From Rhizobium alarense (GTDB lineage: Bacteria > Pseudomonadota > Alphaproteobacteria > Rhizobiales > Rhizobiaceae): a stretch of 43,084 nucleotides of DNA. Below, in pieces: positions 9,155 through 17,031 of this stretch. Every line of letters starts with the position of its first letter. Within the stretch, counting starts at the first letter, position 1. Under the pieces are notes generated by a model, which searched no databases, was not told where the DNA came from, and saw only the letters and a list, made by a program, of their open reading frames with translations. A program made the translations under genes and the position numbers. The stretch covers positions 1 to 43,084 of the forward strand of contig NZ_JAKGBU010000045.1 in NCBI RefSeq assembly GCF_021555155.1. Direction: 5' to 3'.

Positions 9155-10485
9155 TGGACACGCAACCGAACTCCTCGCTTTGGTGGAAGCTGAGCTGGCA
9201 GTTGAGCCTCGTATTTGTCGCTGTCGTGGCCGCCGTCATTGTAGGGCTATGCGTATACGGCGCCATGATCCTCTCGCCCAATGTCGGGCTGAAGGACAGG
9301 CTGACACACGCGCTTGAAGATTCACTTGTGCGCGATCAACAGGGAAGGCTCGTCATCGAAGAGAGCGCCCAACTTCGATCGTTCAAGGCCGAGAACGACC
9401 GGCTATGGTTTGTCGCCGCCACTCAAGACGGGCAATTGGCGAGCTACGGCACAACCCCCGACTACTATACCGGTCTCGCGCCCTATGTTCGTTTGATAAG
9501 AGATGGAGACATTCGCGGAGCAAGCGGAACCGCTGAAAAAGCGTCAATCGACGCGATCGAAACACCTCTCGGTGAAGTCCGGGTCATGTACGGTGGCAAT
9601 ACCAGCACGACCGACAATATCCTGACGATGCTGACCAGCCTTGCACCAATCTACGTCCCGCTTCTGGCGATCGCTCTGCCGGCATTGTTCCTCACCATCC
9701 CACGTATCGTCAGCCGGGGGCTCGCCGGCTTGAAAGACGTCGCGAAAATGGCGCCGGAGATCGACCCCCGCCGTCCCGGGACACGACTTCCCGTCCGCAA
9801 GGTGCCGAAAGAAGTCGCTCCCTTGATCGTCGCCTTCAACAGTGTGCTTGAGCGGCTTGAGGAGCAATTCCTGGCCAGGCAGCGATTTTTGATCGACGCG
9901 GCCCATGAACTGAGAACGCCGATCGCCATTATGCAGACCCGCATCGAAGGCATGGATGAGGGCAGGGAGCGTCGGCGCCTCCTCGACGATGTCGCGCGGC
10001 TGGCGGACACGGCAGAGCAGTTGCTGGCCTTCGAGCGCAACGATCAGACCGATGACCTGCAGGAGGCTGTCGATCTCGTCGACATCGCGCGGACAGTGGT
10101 GGCGGATCTCGCCCCCGTCGCCATCGCGGCCGGCTATGACATTTCGTTCGAGAGTGGGAAGGAAACCCTGCAGCGGCGGGGCAGCCCTTCCGCACTTACC
10201 CGGGCGATCACCAACCTTGTCCGCAACGCGATCGATCACGGAGGAAACACCGGGGCGATCGTCGTCTCCGTCTCCCCTGATGCTGTGATTGCTGTTTCCG
10301 ACCAGGGGCTGGGCATCCCCGCCGACCAGCGGGAGCTGATATTCGAGCCCTTCTACCGGGTGACCCCGAAGAGCAAGGGAGCGGGTCTCGGGCTGGCGCT
10401 TGTCAGGCAGATCGTCGCTCGCCATGGCGGCGCGGTGACGATCGACAGTTCATCCGCAGGGACCACGTTCGCAATTCGCTTGTAG
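9154..10485 (+). CDS. Sensor histidine kinase
   Basis: A 443-residue kinase with TM1 at about residues 15-40 (LSLVFVAVVAAVIVGLCVYG), a periplasmic sensor of about 110 residues, and TM2 at about 155-180 (YVPLLAIALPALFLTIP). The H-box is FLIDAAHELRTPIAIMQTR, the N-box NLVRNAIDHG, and the ATP-lid motifs are DQGLGIP and GAGLGLALVRQIV. It starts inside the TGATG overlap with the response regulator and is certainly its partner. The sensed signal is unknown; linkage with RND, lipoprotein and MipA genes suggests envelope or toxicant stress. Confidence 0.95.
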   Translation: MDTQPNSSLWWKLSWQLSLVFVAVVAAVIVGLCVYGAMILSPNVGLKDRLTHALEDSLVRDQQGRLVIEESAQLRSFKAENDRLWFVAATQDGQLASYGTTPDYYTGLAPYVRLIRDGDIRGASGTAEKASIDAIETPLGEVRVMYGGNTSTTDNILTMLTSLAPIYVPLLAIALPALFLTIPRIVSRGLAGLKDVAKMAPEIDPRRPGTRLPVRKVPKEVAPLIVAFNSVLERLEEQFLARQRFLIDAAHELRTPIAIMQTRIEGMDEGRERRRLLDDVARLADTAEQLLAFERNDQTDDLQEAVDLVDIARTVVADLAPVAIAAGYDISFESGKETLQRRGSPSALTRAITNLVRNAIDHGGNTGAIVVSVSPDAVIAVSDQGLGIPADQRELIFEPFYRVTPKSKGAGLGLALVRQIVARHGGAVTIDSSSAGTTFAIRL

Positions 10486-10547
10486 GATACCCTTGGCTGA
10501 ACTGCCGCACCCTCATCGAGACTGAAGGTGTCGGTACGTGAAACTCT

Positions 10548-10564
10548 GTAATGTTGCCGCAATT
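10548..10564 (+). promoter_or_regulatory. Direct-repeat operator upstream of the DUF3313 lipoprotein gene
   Basis: GTAATGTTGCCGCAATT, in the 174-base gap after the kinase gene and about 95 bases before the lipoprotein start. It is identical over this stretch, and over flanking bases (T before, CTT after), to the copy at 11607. This supports a separate promoter for the lipoprotein gene rather than read-through from the kinase. The remainder of the gap shows no gene. Confidence 0.6.
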
Positions 10565-10659
10565 CTTGTCGCGCATCTTCCGCCCATTGCGACCGGCAAG
10601 AGGACAGCATTGTGAACAACAGACATCATCCGGAAGCGACGTTTTCCGGAGCAGACAAC

Positions 10660-11511
10660 ATGAGCAGGCATCGCCGCGGACTGGCGTGGCTTGTCTTGCC
10701 CACGCTAGCCCTGCTCGCTGGCTGTACGTCCGTTCCGCTGAAAGAGGGAGGAACGCTGACGTCTTATAGTCAACTCAGCCCTTCCAAGGGAAAGTTCACC
10801 AAATCCCGCACCTTTGTCGATGCGCAGGGGCTGGCTGGCGTCAGAACGGTTTCGATCGTGCCGACGACATTCTCATTCGACGCGGCATCGCGGATCAAGA
10901 CGCCACAAGACAGGGCACTCGTCTCCAACGCTCTCGACCGTGCAGTTTGCGTCTCCCTTAGCGACAAGTACCAGATCGTTCCAACCGGACAGCCTGCGGA
11001 TATGATCGTCCGAACTGTCGTGACCGACATTGTCGCGACCAACAAGACCATGGCGGGTGTTTCAACCGCCGTTTCGCTTGGAAGCAGCCTCGCCCTCCCG
11101 GTCGGGATTCCACGACTGCCTGTCGGGCTCGGTGGGCTTGCGGTCGAGGCGGAGGCGGTCGACGTCGGCGGCACGCAGCGCGCGGCGGTCGTCTGGTCGA
11201 AGGGCGCCAACTCGATCACCAACAATGCGCGCGTGTCGGAGGTCGGCGACGCCTACAGTCTCGCCGCGAATTTCGGGAAATACTTCTCCCGCATGCTTGT
11301 CAGCGGCAAGGAGCCGAAGGGTCTCGATCTCTCGTTGCCGTCTGGCCAACGATTGAATTCCGCGCTCGGCGGCAAGCCGAAATATGCGGCCTGCGATGCA
11401 TTCGGTCGGTCGCCGGGTCTCGCCGGTATCGTCGCGGACAAGGTCGGTGCACCGCCTCAGTGGACCGACAAGCAGCCGAAGATCCCGACACAACAAGCTT
11501 CGACGCTCTAA
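10660..11511 (+). CDS. DUF3313-like lipoprotein
   Basis: The ATG at 10660 has GGAG eight bases upstream and opens a lipoprotein signal (LPTLALLAGC, lipid-modified Cys at about residue 22). The GTG at 10612 would put 16 charged residues before it. The 283-residue product continues SVPLKEGGTLTSYSQLSPSKGKFT and AVCVSLSDKYQIVPTGQPADMIVRTVVTDI. This matches the DUF3313 family of envelope lipoproteins that share features with LPS/transport-linked proteins. It has its own predicted operator and is followed by a hairpin terminator. Function is unknown. Confidence 0.8.
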   Translation: MSRHRRGLAWLVLPTLALLAGCTSVPLKEGGTLTSYSQLSPSKGKFTKSRTFVDAQGLAGVRTVSIVPTTFSFDAASRIKTPQDRALVSNALDRAVCVSLSDKYQIVPTGQPADMIVRTVVTDIVATNKTMAGVSTAVSLGSSLALPVGIPRLPVGLGGLAVEAEAVDVGGTQRAAVVWSKGANSITNNARVSEVGDAYSLAANFGKYFSRMLVSGKEPKGLDLSLPSGQRLNSALGGKPKYAACDAFGRSPGLAGIVADKVGAPPQWTDKQPKIPTQQASTL

Positions 11512-11536
11512 AATCGGCCGGCTTTGCCGGGCGGGT

Positions 11537-11582
11537 AGGACGGACGGAGCACGGGCCAAACCCCAGGCCTTCCGTCCGTCTT
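11537..11582 (+). terminator. Hairpin terminator after the lipoprotein gene
   Basis: GACGGACGGA (11539-11548) pairs perfectly with TCCGTCCGTC (11571-11580), with extra A-T and G-U pairs at the base and a 22-base loop. It is followed by TTAAAA rather than a long T-run. It lies 25 bases after the lipoprotein stop, a good position for termination before the next operator at 11607. Confidence 0.5.
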
Positions 11583-11606
11583 AAAATCTCGGCTGCATTG
11601 CCCCTT

Positions 11607-11623
11607 GTAATGTTGCCGCAATT
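11607..11623 (+). promoter_or_regulatory. Direct-repeat operator upstream of the small ORF and MipA gene
   Basis: GTAATGTTGCCGCAATT again, identical to the copy at 10548. It lies about 80 bases before a possible 40-codon ORF and about 315 bases before the MipA/OmpV gene. The 427-base gap 11512-11938 therefore holds a terminator, this operator, a possible small ORF, and a further ~127 bases in which I see nothing else. Confidence 0.6.
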
Positions 11624-11688
11624 CTTCCTCGCCAGAGTAGCGCCAACTCGGAAACAGGGCAGGGGCTACTCTCGTAGGGGAAACAGCA

Positions 11689-11811
11689 ATGGAGACCGGG
11701 AAACTGCAGCGACATTGCGTGGAGACGGCGGCGCTTATGCCTGCCGCCGCCAACCCGAAGCGTCCAGTCCAGCACTTCGCCAGCCGTAGCGAAGCTTTTG
11801 TCAACACTTGA
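11689..11811 (+). CDS. Possible 40-residue small protein
   Basis: The ATG at 11689 follows TAGGGGAAACAGCA, a usable ribosome-binding site, and reads 40 codons (METGKLQRHCVETAAL, ending EAFVNT) to a TGA. It is the only ORF with a ribosome site between the operator at 11607 and the MipA gene. The composition is weakly coding-like and no family is recognised. It could be a leader peptide, a small protein, or simply 5' untranslated RNA. Confidence 0.3.
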   Translation: METGKLQRHCVETAALMPAAANPKRPVQHFASRSEAFVNT

Positions 11812-11938
11812 GGGAATTTTCCCCGCTTTCGCCGGCGCTACAGCGCGACCTGACGCGGGTCGCATCTGATCCCATGTTCAACCCCCGTTCCCGGCTTCTC
11901 TGGCTGGGCCTTCCAAAATCCGATACCAGGAGTTTTTC

Positions 11939-12817
11939 GTGACCAGACATCAATCCCGCCCTTGTCGAGCAAAGGCCAGCCGTTCTGCTCGCAGCACGGT
12001 TCATACCATCATGTTTGCGTGCGCCTTGACTGCTCTGCCGATGGCAGTGCTCGCAGCGGACCTCGATACGAGTGATGCCGGGATGCCCCAGCCGCAGCAG
12101 TTCGACACCGAACGTTACGGCGACTTCCGCGACAGACTTGCAAACTGGAAAGTCACGATTGGAACCGGCGCAATCTACATGCCGGAATACGAGGGTTCGG
12201 ATAAGTTCGACGTCAATCCGTTCCCGATCTTCTCGGCGGAGTTTGGCGAGCGTGTCAGCGTCGACATCACCGGTGTCACCGTTGATCTCTACGAGGCCAA
12301 CGGCTTCCGCGTCGGCGTCAAGGGTGGTTATGAGATGGGGTGCAAGGCAGACGATTCCGATTATTTGCGCGGACTCGGCGATATCGACGCGGGCGGTGTG
12401 ATCGGCGGCATCGTCAGTTACGAAGCCGGCCCCTTCGAGGCCTATGCGACGTTGGACAAGACCATCGGCGGTAGCGATGGATTGACGGGTACCGTCGGCG
12501 CCAAGGCCTCCTATAAATACGAACGCTTCATCTTCTCTGCCGATGTGTTGGGTACCTGGGCCGACGACAAGCATATGGAATCGTATTTCGGGATCACTTC
12601 GGCCCAGTCGGCGCGCTCCGGCCTGGCTCAGTACGATGCCAAGGCCGGTGTCAAGCGTGTCGATGTGAAGGCATCGATCACCTACATGGCTACCGAAAAC
12701 TGGCTGGTTACCGGAGCGGCTGGCGCCGGCTTCTTGATGGGAGATGCCAAGGACAGCCCGATCGTCAAGGATGATGTCCAGCCGTTCGCGATGCTGGGAG
12801 TCGCGTATAGGTTTTAG
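11939..12817 (+). CDS. MipA/OmpV-family outer-membrane protein
   Basis: The GTG at 11939 has AGGAG six bases upstream. The 292-residue product has an extended N-region and signal peptide (IMFACALTALPMAVLAADLD). It is then a beta-barrel with alternating strands, opening WKVTIGTGAIYMPEYEGSDK, a hallmark of the MipA/OmpV family, and ending in the outer-membrane insertion signature VAYRF with terminal Phe. Family members scaffold peptidoglycan enzymes or are induced by stress and antibiotics. It has its own operator copy, about 315 bases upstream. Confidence 0.9.
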   Translation: MTRHQSRPCRAKASRSARSTVHTIMFACALTALPMAVLAADLDTSDAGMPQPQQFDTERYGDFRDRLANWKVTIGTGAIYMPEYEGSDKFDVNPFPIFSAEFGERVSVDITGVTVDLYEANGFRVGVKGGYEMGCKADDSDYLRGLGDIDAGGVIGGIVSYEAGPFEAYATLDKTIGGSDGLTGTVGAKASYKYERFIFSADVLGTWADDKHMESYFGITSAQSARSGLAQYDAKAGVKRVDVKASITYMATENWLVTGAAGAGFLMGDAKDSPIVKDDVQPFAMLGVAYRF

Positions 12818-12850
12818 GGTGCGGCCCCATTCAATCGATCCGCGCGCCGG

Positions 12851-13933
12851 CTATTCGAGGCGGAGGCCTGTCGCGTCGTCAAACAGGTGGAGGGTTTCCG
12901 CCCTGCCGCGCACGTGAATTTCGTCCCCCACCCTTATTCCGGCATCCTGCGGGAACTCGACGGTCAGCATTCGGCTCTCGCCGATCTCGACATAGCCGAA
13001 GGTCTGGCTGCCAAGCCGCTCGACGACGGCGAGCTGACCGCTGAACCAGGCCTCCTCCGGCGCACAGCCTTCAAGGTCCTCGGGGCGGACGCCGAGCGTC
13101 GCCGCGCCGGTTGCCGGCGTGGACAAGGTGCAGCCCGCCCCCGGCAACGCCCGACCGTTGCGGCTGAGGGTCACGCGTCCCGCGTCGCCGCCGGCCAGCA
13201 CGACCTCCATCGTGTTCATGGTCGGGCTGCCGATGAAGCGCGCGACGAAAAGGCTCGCCGGGTGATGGTAGAGTTCGAGGGGAGGGCCGATCTGCTCGAT
13301 CCGGCCGGCATTCAGCACGACGATGCGGTCCGCAAGCGTCATGGCCTCGACCTGGTCATGGGTCACGTAGACGGTCGTGGCTTTCATGCGGTTGTGCAGC
13401 TTGGCGATCTCGAGCCGCATTTCGACACGCAGCGCCGCATCGAGGTTTGAGAGCGGCTCGTCGAAAAGGAAGGCCGATGGTTCCCGCACGATAGCCCGGC
13501 CCATGGCGACGCGCTGGCGCTGGCCGCCGGAAAGCTGTGCCGGCCGGCGTTCGAGGAAAGACTGTATCTTGAGGATTTCGGCAGCCTTCGTCACGCGCCG
13601 CTCGATCGTCGCTCCGTCCGTGCCGCGCATCTTCAGCCCGAAGGCCATGTTTTCCCTCACGCTCATATGCGGATAGAGCGCATAATCCTGGAAGACCATC
13701 GCGATGTCCCGGTCTGATGGCGGAAGCGCGTTGACGACCCTTCCGCCGATATCGAGCACACCGCCGGAAATCTCCTCCAGCCCGGCGATCATGCGCAGGA
13801 GGGTCGACTTGCCGCACCCCGACGGACCGACCAGGACCAGGAACTCTCCGCTTGCGATGTCGATATCGAGGTCGTGGATGACCTGCAGAGAGCCATAGGT
13901 TTTCCGGATCTGCCTCAACGCGATTGCGGTCAC
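12851..13933 (-). CDS. Sugar ABC transporter ATP-binding protein (MalK/UgpC type)
   Basis: The GTG at 13933 is chosen because GGAGGAGG lies six bases upstream; the ATG at 13948 would place that site inside the gene. The 360-residue ATPase has Walker [10 protein letters not shown], signature [15 protein letters not shown], Walker [13 protein letters not shown], switch His in [16 protein letters not shown], and a C-terminal MalK-type regulatory (TOBE) domain from about residue 235. It is divergent from the GntR gene and from the rest of the transporter, and presumably energises the permease pair at 17032-18785. A shared ATPase serving other importers is also possible. Confidence 0.94.
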   Translation of the reverse strand: MTAIALRQIRKTYGSLQVIHDLDIDIASGEFLVLVGPSGCGKSTLLRMIAGLEEISGGVLDIGGRVVNALPPSDRDIAMVFQDYALYPHMSVRENMAFGLKMRGTDGATIERRVTKAAEILKIQSFLERRPAQLSGGQRQRVAMGRAIVREPSAFLFDEPLSNLDAALRVEMRLEIAKLHNRMKATTVYVTHDQVEAMTLADRIVVLNAGRIEQIGPPLELYHHPASLFVARFIGSPTMNTMEVVLAGGDAGRVTLSRNGRALPGAGCTLSTPATGAATLGVRPEDLEGCAPEEAWFSGQLAVVERLGSQTFGYVEIGESRMLTVEFPQDAGIRVGDEIHVRGRAETLHLFDDATGLRLE

Positions 13934-13971
13934 GGTTTCCTCCTCCATCGGGCAATCTGCCCTTGACCTTC

Positions 13972-13995
13972 ATTATCGATATCAATATCAATAAT
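13972..13995. promoter_or_regulatory. Palindromic operator, probable GntR binding site
   Basis: A 24-base near-perfect palindrome of the form ATTATYGATATYRATATCRATAAT, strikingly AT-rich against its surroundings. It lies in the divergent gap between the ABC ATPase and GntR genes and overlaps the annotated GntR start codon (13994). Position and symmetry fit a binding site for the dimeric GntR regulator controlling both directions. Binding is inference. Confidence 0.6.
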
Positions 13996-14719
13996 GACAG
14001 AGGCAACGATTGGCAACTCCACAGGTCCGGCGATGGCTTATTTTTCTGCAACCTCGAGCAGCCGTGCCCCCGCAAGGCCCGCGAAGTCTGCCACCGCGTT
14101 CAATGCCTTGAAGCGCGACATCATGCTGGGGAACCTGCCCGCCGGCACCGCGCTCACCGAGCTCGAACTCGCCGCTTATTTCTCCTGCAGCCAGGGCACC
14201 GTGCGCGAGGCACTGCTGCAATTGCAGGAGGAGGGTCTCGTGCGCCGCCAGGGCCATCGGGGCACGCAGGTCTCCGAGTGCACCGAGGCGGAAGCGATCG
14301 AGATGTTCCGGGTCCGCCAGCAGATCGAGTGCAACGGCATCGTGCGCGTTCTTCAGGCGCCCAGCCGCACGCTCATGCCGGACCTGAAGGTGCTCCTCGC
14401 CGAAATGCTGGACGCGGCGGCGGCCGGGGATGAACTCGGGCTTGCCTCCTGCGACCGCGACTTTCACCGGCGCATCTTTCAGGATGCGCAGCTTCCGGCA
14501 CTCGATCCGATCCTTCACCGCTGCCTCGTGCACAATCACCGGTTCAAGATCTCGCGCAGCACGACGCCGCGCGACCTGGTTGCGACGGCGCAGCGCCACG
14601 GCTTCATCATCGAGGCCATCGAGAGCGGCGATGTCGCGGGAACCAGCGCCGCCTTGCGGCACCATATCGCGACGATCGTTGATCTTGGGCCGGATGTCTT
14701 TTCGGATACGACGCAATGA
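13994..14719 (+). CDS. GntR-family transcriptional regulator (FCD subgroup)
   Basis: A 241-residue regulator. The N-terminal winged helix (about residues 31-100: ALKRDIMLGNLPAGTALTEL, then CSQGTVREALLQLQEEGLV) is followed by an all-helical FCD ligand domain. Its metal-site pattern is visible in CDRDFHRRIF, HRCLVHNHRF and ALRHHI. The start is uncertain: ATG 13994 lies within the palindromic operator and has no ribosome site, while ATG 14033 would still leave a complete DNA-binding domain. The last four bases overlap the esterase start (ATGA). FCD regulators usually respond to sugar acids or carboxylates. Confidence 0.92.
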   Translation: MTEATIGNSTGPAMAYFSATSSSRAPARPAKSATAFNALKRDIMLGNLPAGTALTELELAAYFSCSQGTVREALLQLQEEGLVRRQGHRGTQVSECTEAEAIEMFRVRQQIECNGIVRVLQAPSRTLMPDLKVLLAEMLDAAAAGDELGLASCDRDFHRRIFQDAQLPALDPILHRCLVHNHRFKISRSTTPRDLVATAQRHGFIIEAIESGDVAGTSAALRHHIATIVDLGPDVFSDTTQ

Positions 14720-15696
14720 ACGACATCGGCAACAAGACCCGGCTATCGCCGCAAATGGCTGCCCTGCTCGCACGCGTCGCGACGGAGGTGGGCCTTCAGC
14801 CGGATCCGACCACCCTGCCGCCGGCCGAAGGACGGGCGCTGTCGGAGGCGGGCAACCGGCGGTGGAATGTCGATCTCCCGCAGATGGCGCATGTCGACGA
14901 CCTGTGGCTCGCGCCGGATGAGGCGCTCGGGTCGGTGGGAATTCGCCTCAAGGTGCTGGTGCCGCCGGCTCACGACCGGGGCGCTCTGATCTTCGTGCAT
15001 GGTGGCGGGTTTGCCTTCTGCAGCCCCGAAAGCCACGAGCGGTGCGCGCGTGTCCTGGCGGCCGAATGCGGCATGCCGGTCCTTCTGCCGGATTACCGCC
15101 TTGCCCCGGAAAATCCCTACCCGGCCGGATTGGTGGACGTCGTCGCGACGGTGCGGCAGGCGCTGACCGTGTCCGCCGAGGCCGGTGTCCGGCAGGGGCC
15201 GCTGATCCTTGCCGGCGATTCCGCCGGCGCCAATCTGGCGCTCGCGGCGATGCTCCACGAGCAGGACCATGGCGATGGGCAGGTCGCCGGTGCGCTGCTC
15301 TTCTACGGCACCTATGCCGGCGATTTCCGCACCGAGTCCTACCGCGACTACGCCGACGGTCCCGGACTGACCACGGGGAAGATGCAGCGCTACTGGCGGT
15401 GGTATATCGGTGATCGGGACGTTTCGGCCGATCCGCTTGCCTGTCCGCTCGCGGCAGGCGATGCGGCGCTTGCCGCGCTGCCACCGCTGCATCTGATGGC
15501 GGCCGGGGTCGATCCGCTCCTGTCCGACACGCTCGAACTGCACCGTCGCCTCGTTTCGCTCGGCCGCAACGAGGAGATGACCGTCGTGCCCGGCGTCACG
15601 CATGGTTTTCTGCAGAATACCCTCGACCTCGATGCGGCCCGGGAGGCGCTCGCGGCTGCCGGCAAGGCGGCGCGACGCATGGCCGTTTCCGGCTGA
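14716..15696 (+). CDS. Alpha/beta-hydrolase esterase (hormone-sensitive-lipase type)
   Basis: A 326-residue cytoplasmic enzyme with the HSL-family oxyanion motif HGGGFAF, nucleophile GDSAGAN, acid Asp in AAGVDPLLSD and catalytic His in VTHGFLQ. It is translationally coupled to the GntR gene upstream, with the binding-protein gene 23 bases downstream. In this setting it may remove acyl groups from, or open a lactone of, the imported sugar (inference). The family and active site are secure; the substrate is not. Confidence 0.92.
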   Translation: MNDIGNKTRLSPQMAALLARVATEVGLQPDPTTLPPAEGRALSEAGNRRWNVDLPQMAHVDDLWLAPDEALGSVGIRLKVLVPPAHDRGALIFVHGGGFAFCSPESHERCARVLAAECGMPVLLPDYRLAPENPYPAGLVDVVATVRQALTVSAEAGVRQGPLILAGDSAGANLALAAMLHEQDHGDGQVAGALLFYGTYAGDFRTESYRDYADGPGLTTGKMQRYWRWYIGDRDVSADPLACPLAAGDAALAALPPLHLMAAGVDPLLSDTLELHRRLVSLGRNEEMTVVPGVTHGFLQNTLDLDAAREALAAAGKAARRMAVSG

Positions 15697-15719
15697 ACAG
15701 ATTTTCAAAGGAGGAGACA

Positions 15720-16919
15720 ATGAAAATCTTGAAGACTTTCGCTATCGGCGCTGCACTCGCGGCGTCGCTCGTCGCCGGTGCGGCTTCGGCCGAAACCGTG
15801 CGGTTCTGGTATCACTTCGACAATCCTGAAAACCCGATGGACGACCTGGTCGCGAAGTTCGAGGCCGCCAATCCCGGCATCGAAATCGAGGCGGAGAACG
15901 TTCCCTGGAACAGCTACTACGACAACCTCTACACCTCGCTCGTCGGCGGCAATGCGCCGGATGCGGCGATGGTGAAGCTCTTCGCCCAGCCCCGGCTGAT
16001 CGAGATGGGCGCGCTTGAGCCGCTCGGCGCGCGCATCGACGCATGGGCCGGCAAGGCCGATCTCCTCGACAACCTTCTCGATCTCAACAAGGGGCCGGAC
16101 GGCCAGCAATACTACCTGCCGATCCAGTATGTGGTCCTCTATCTCTACTACCGTGCCGATATGTTCGAGGCTGCCGGCCTGAAGCCGCCGGCGACCTGCG
16201 ACGACTTCCGCGACGCGGCGATGAAGCTGACCAAGGCTCCGGACACCTACGGTTTCGGCCTGCGCGGCGGCAAGGGTGGCTGGGACCAGTGGGGCGCCTT
16301 CGTGCTGTCGCAGGGCGCAAAGCTCGAGCCCGGCGGTCTGACGACGCCGGAAGCGATCGCCGCCAACCAGTGGCTGATCGATCTCTTCCAGAAAGACAAG
16401 GCGATCCCGCCGTCGGCGCCGAATGACGGTTTCCAGGAAATCATCGGCGCCTTTAAGAATGGTACGACGGCCATGACGATCCACCACGTCGGTTCGTCGA
16501 ACGACATGGTGAAGGCGCTTGGGGACAAGGTGTCCGCGGTTCCGGTGCCGGAATGCGGCGGCGGCCGGTGGACGTCCTACGGCGACGAGTCGCTGGCCAT
16601 CTTCTCGGCGTCCGAGGCGAAGGACGCCGCATGGAAATGGATTTCGTTCCTCGCCGAAGCGGAAAACAATGTCGAGTTCAACAAGGCGACAGGCCAGCTG
16701 ACGGTAACGAAGAGCGGCTCGCAAGGTTGGAACCTGCACGAGCAACGGTTCGTCGAGGCGACAGTGCGGTCCCTGCCGTTCGCCCATGTCCTGCCGCAGA
16801 ACACCGCGACATCGGAATTCGTCAACACGGCCTGGCAGACCGCCATGCAGCAGGCCCTGACGGGGCAGATCACCTCGGAGCAGATGATGCAGCAGCTCGA
16901 GGCGCTTTTCGCCCAATGA
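15720..16919 (+). CDS. Extracellular solute-binding protein, family 1 (sugar ABC transporter)
   Basis: A 399-residue periplasmic binding protein with a clear signal peptide (MKILKTFAIGAALAASLVAG, cleaved near ASA-E). The two-lobed family-1 pattern includes VRFWYHFDNPENPMDDLVAKF, FEAANPGIEIE, a hinge around YYLPIQYVVLYLYYRADMFE, and GTTAMTIHHVG. GGAGGAGA precedes the ATG. It captures the substrate for the permeases that follow. The pattern resembles UgpB/glycerophosphate- and oligosaccharide-binding members, but the ligand cannot be read from sequence. Confidence 0.93.
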   Translation: MKILKTFAIGAALAASLVAGAASAETVRFWYHFDNPENPMDDLVAKFEAANPGIEIEAENVPWNSYYDNLYTSLVGGNAPDAAMVKLFAQPRLIEMGALEPLGARIDAWAGKADLLDNLLDLNKGPDGQQYYLPIQYVVLYLYYRADMFEAAGLKPPATCDDFRDAAMKLTKAPDTYGFGLRGGKGGWDQWGAFVLSQGAKLEPGGLTTPEAIAANQWLIDLFQKDKAIPPSAPNDGFQEIIGAFKNGTTAMTIHHVGSSNDMVKALGDKVSAVPVPECGGGRWTSYGDESLAIFSASEAKDAAWKWISFLAEAENNVEFNKATGQLTVTKSGSQGWNLHEQRFVEATVRSLPFAHVLPQNTATSEFVNTAWQTAMQQALTGQITSEQMMQQLEALFAQ

Positions 16920-16929
16920 ACCCTCCCAT

Positions 16930-16955
16930 GGACCGGCCGATGAGCAGGCCGGTCC
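16930..16955 (+). other. Intercistronic hairpin 1
   Basis: GGACCGGCC and GGCCGGTCC form a perfect nine-pair stem with an eight-base loop, ten bases after the binding-protein stop. There is no U-run. Such hairpins often protect the binding-protein mRNA from 3' decay so that it is made in excess over the permeases. Confidence 0.5.
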
Positions 16956-16960
16956 TGCCT

Positions 16961-16996
16961 TCCCATCCGTCCTGCCCGAACACTGGACGGATGGGA
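16961..16996 (+). other. Intercistronic hairpin 2
   Basis: TCCCATCCGTCC pairs perfectly with GGACGGATGGGA over twelve pairs with a 12-base loop. It is followed by CCTTTCATTT, a weak T-rich run, so it could also act as a partial terminator. It stands in tandem with hairpin 1 between the binding-protein and first permease genes. Confidence 0.55.
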
Positions 16997-17031
16997 CCTT
17001 TCATTTGCCGTGAACGGCCGGGAACCACCGC

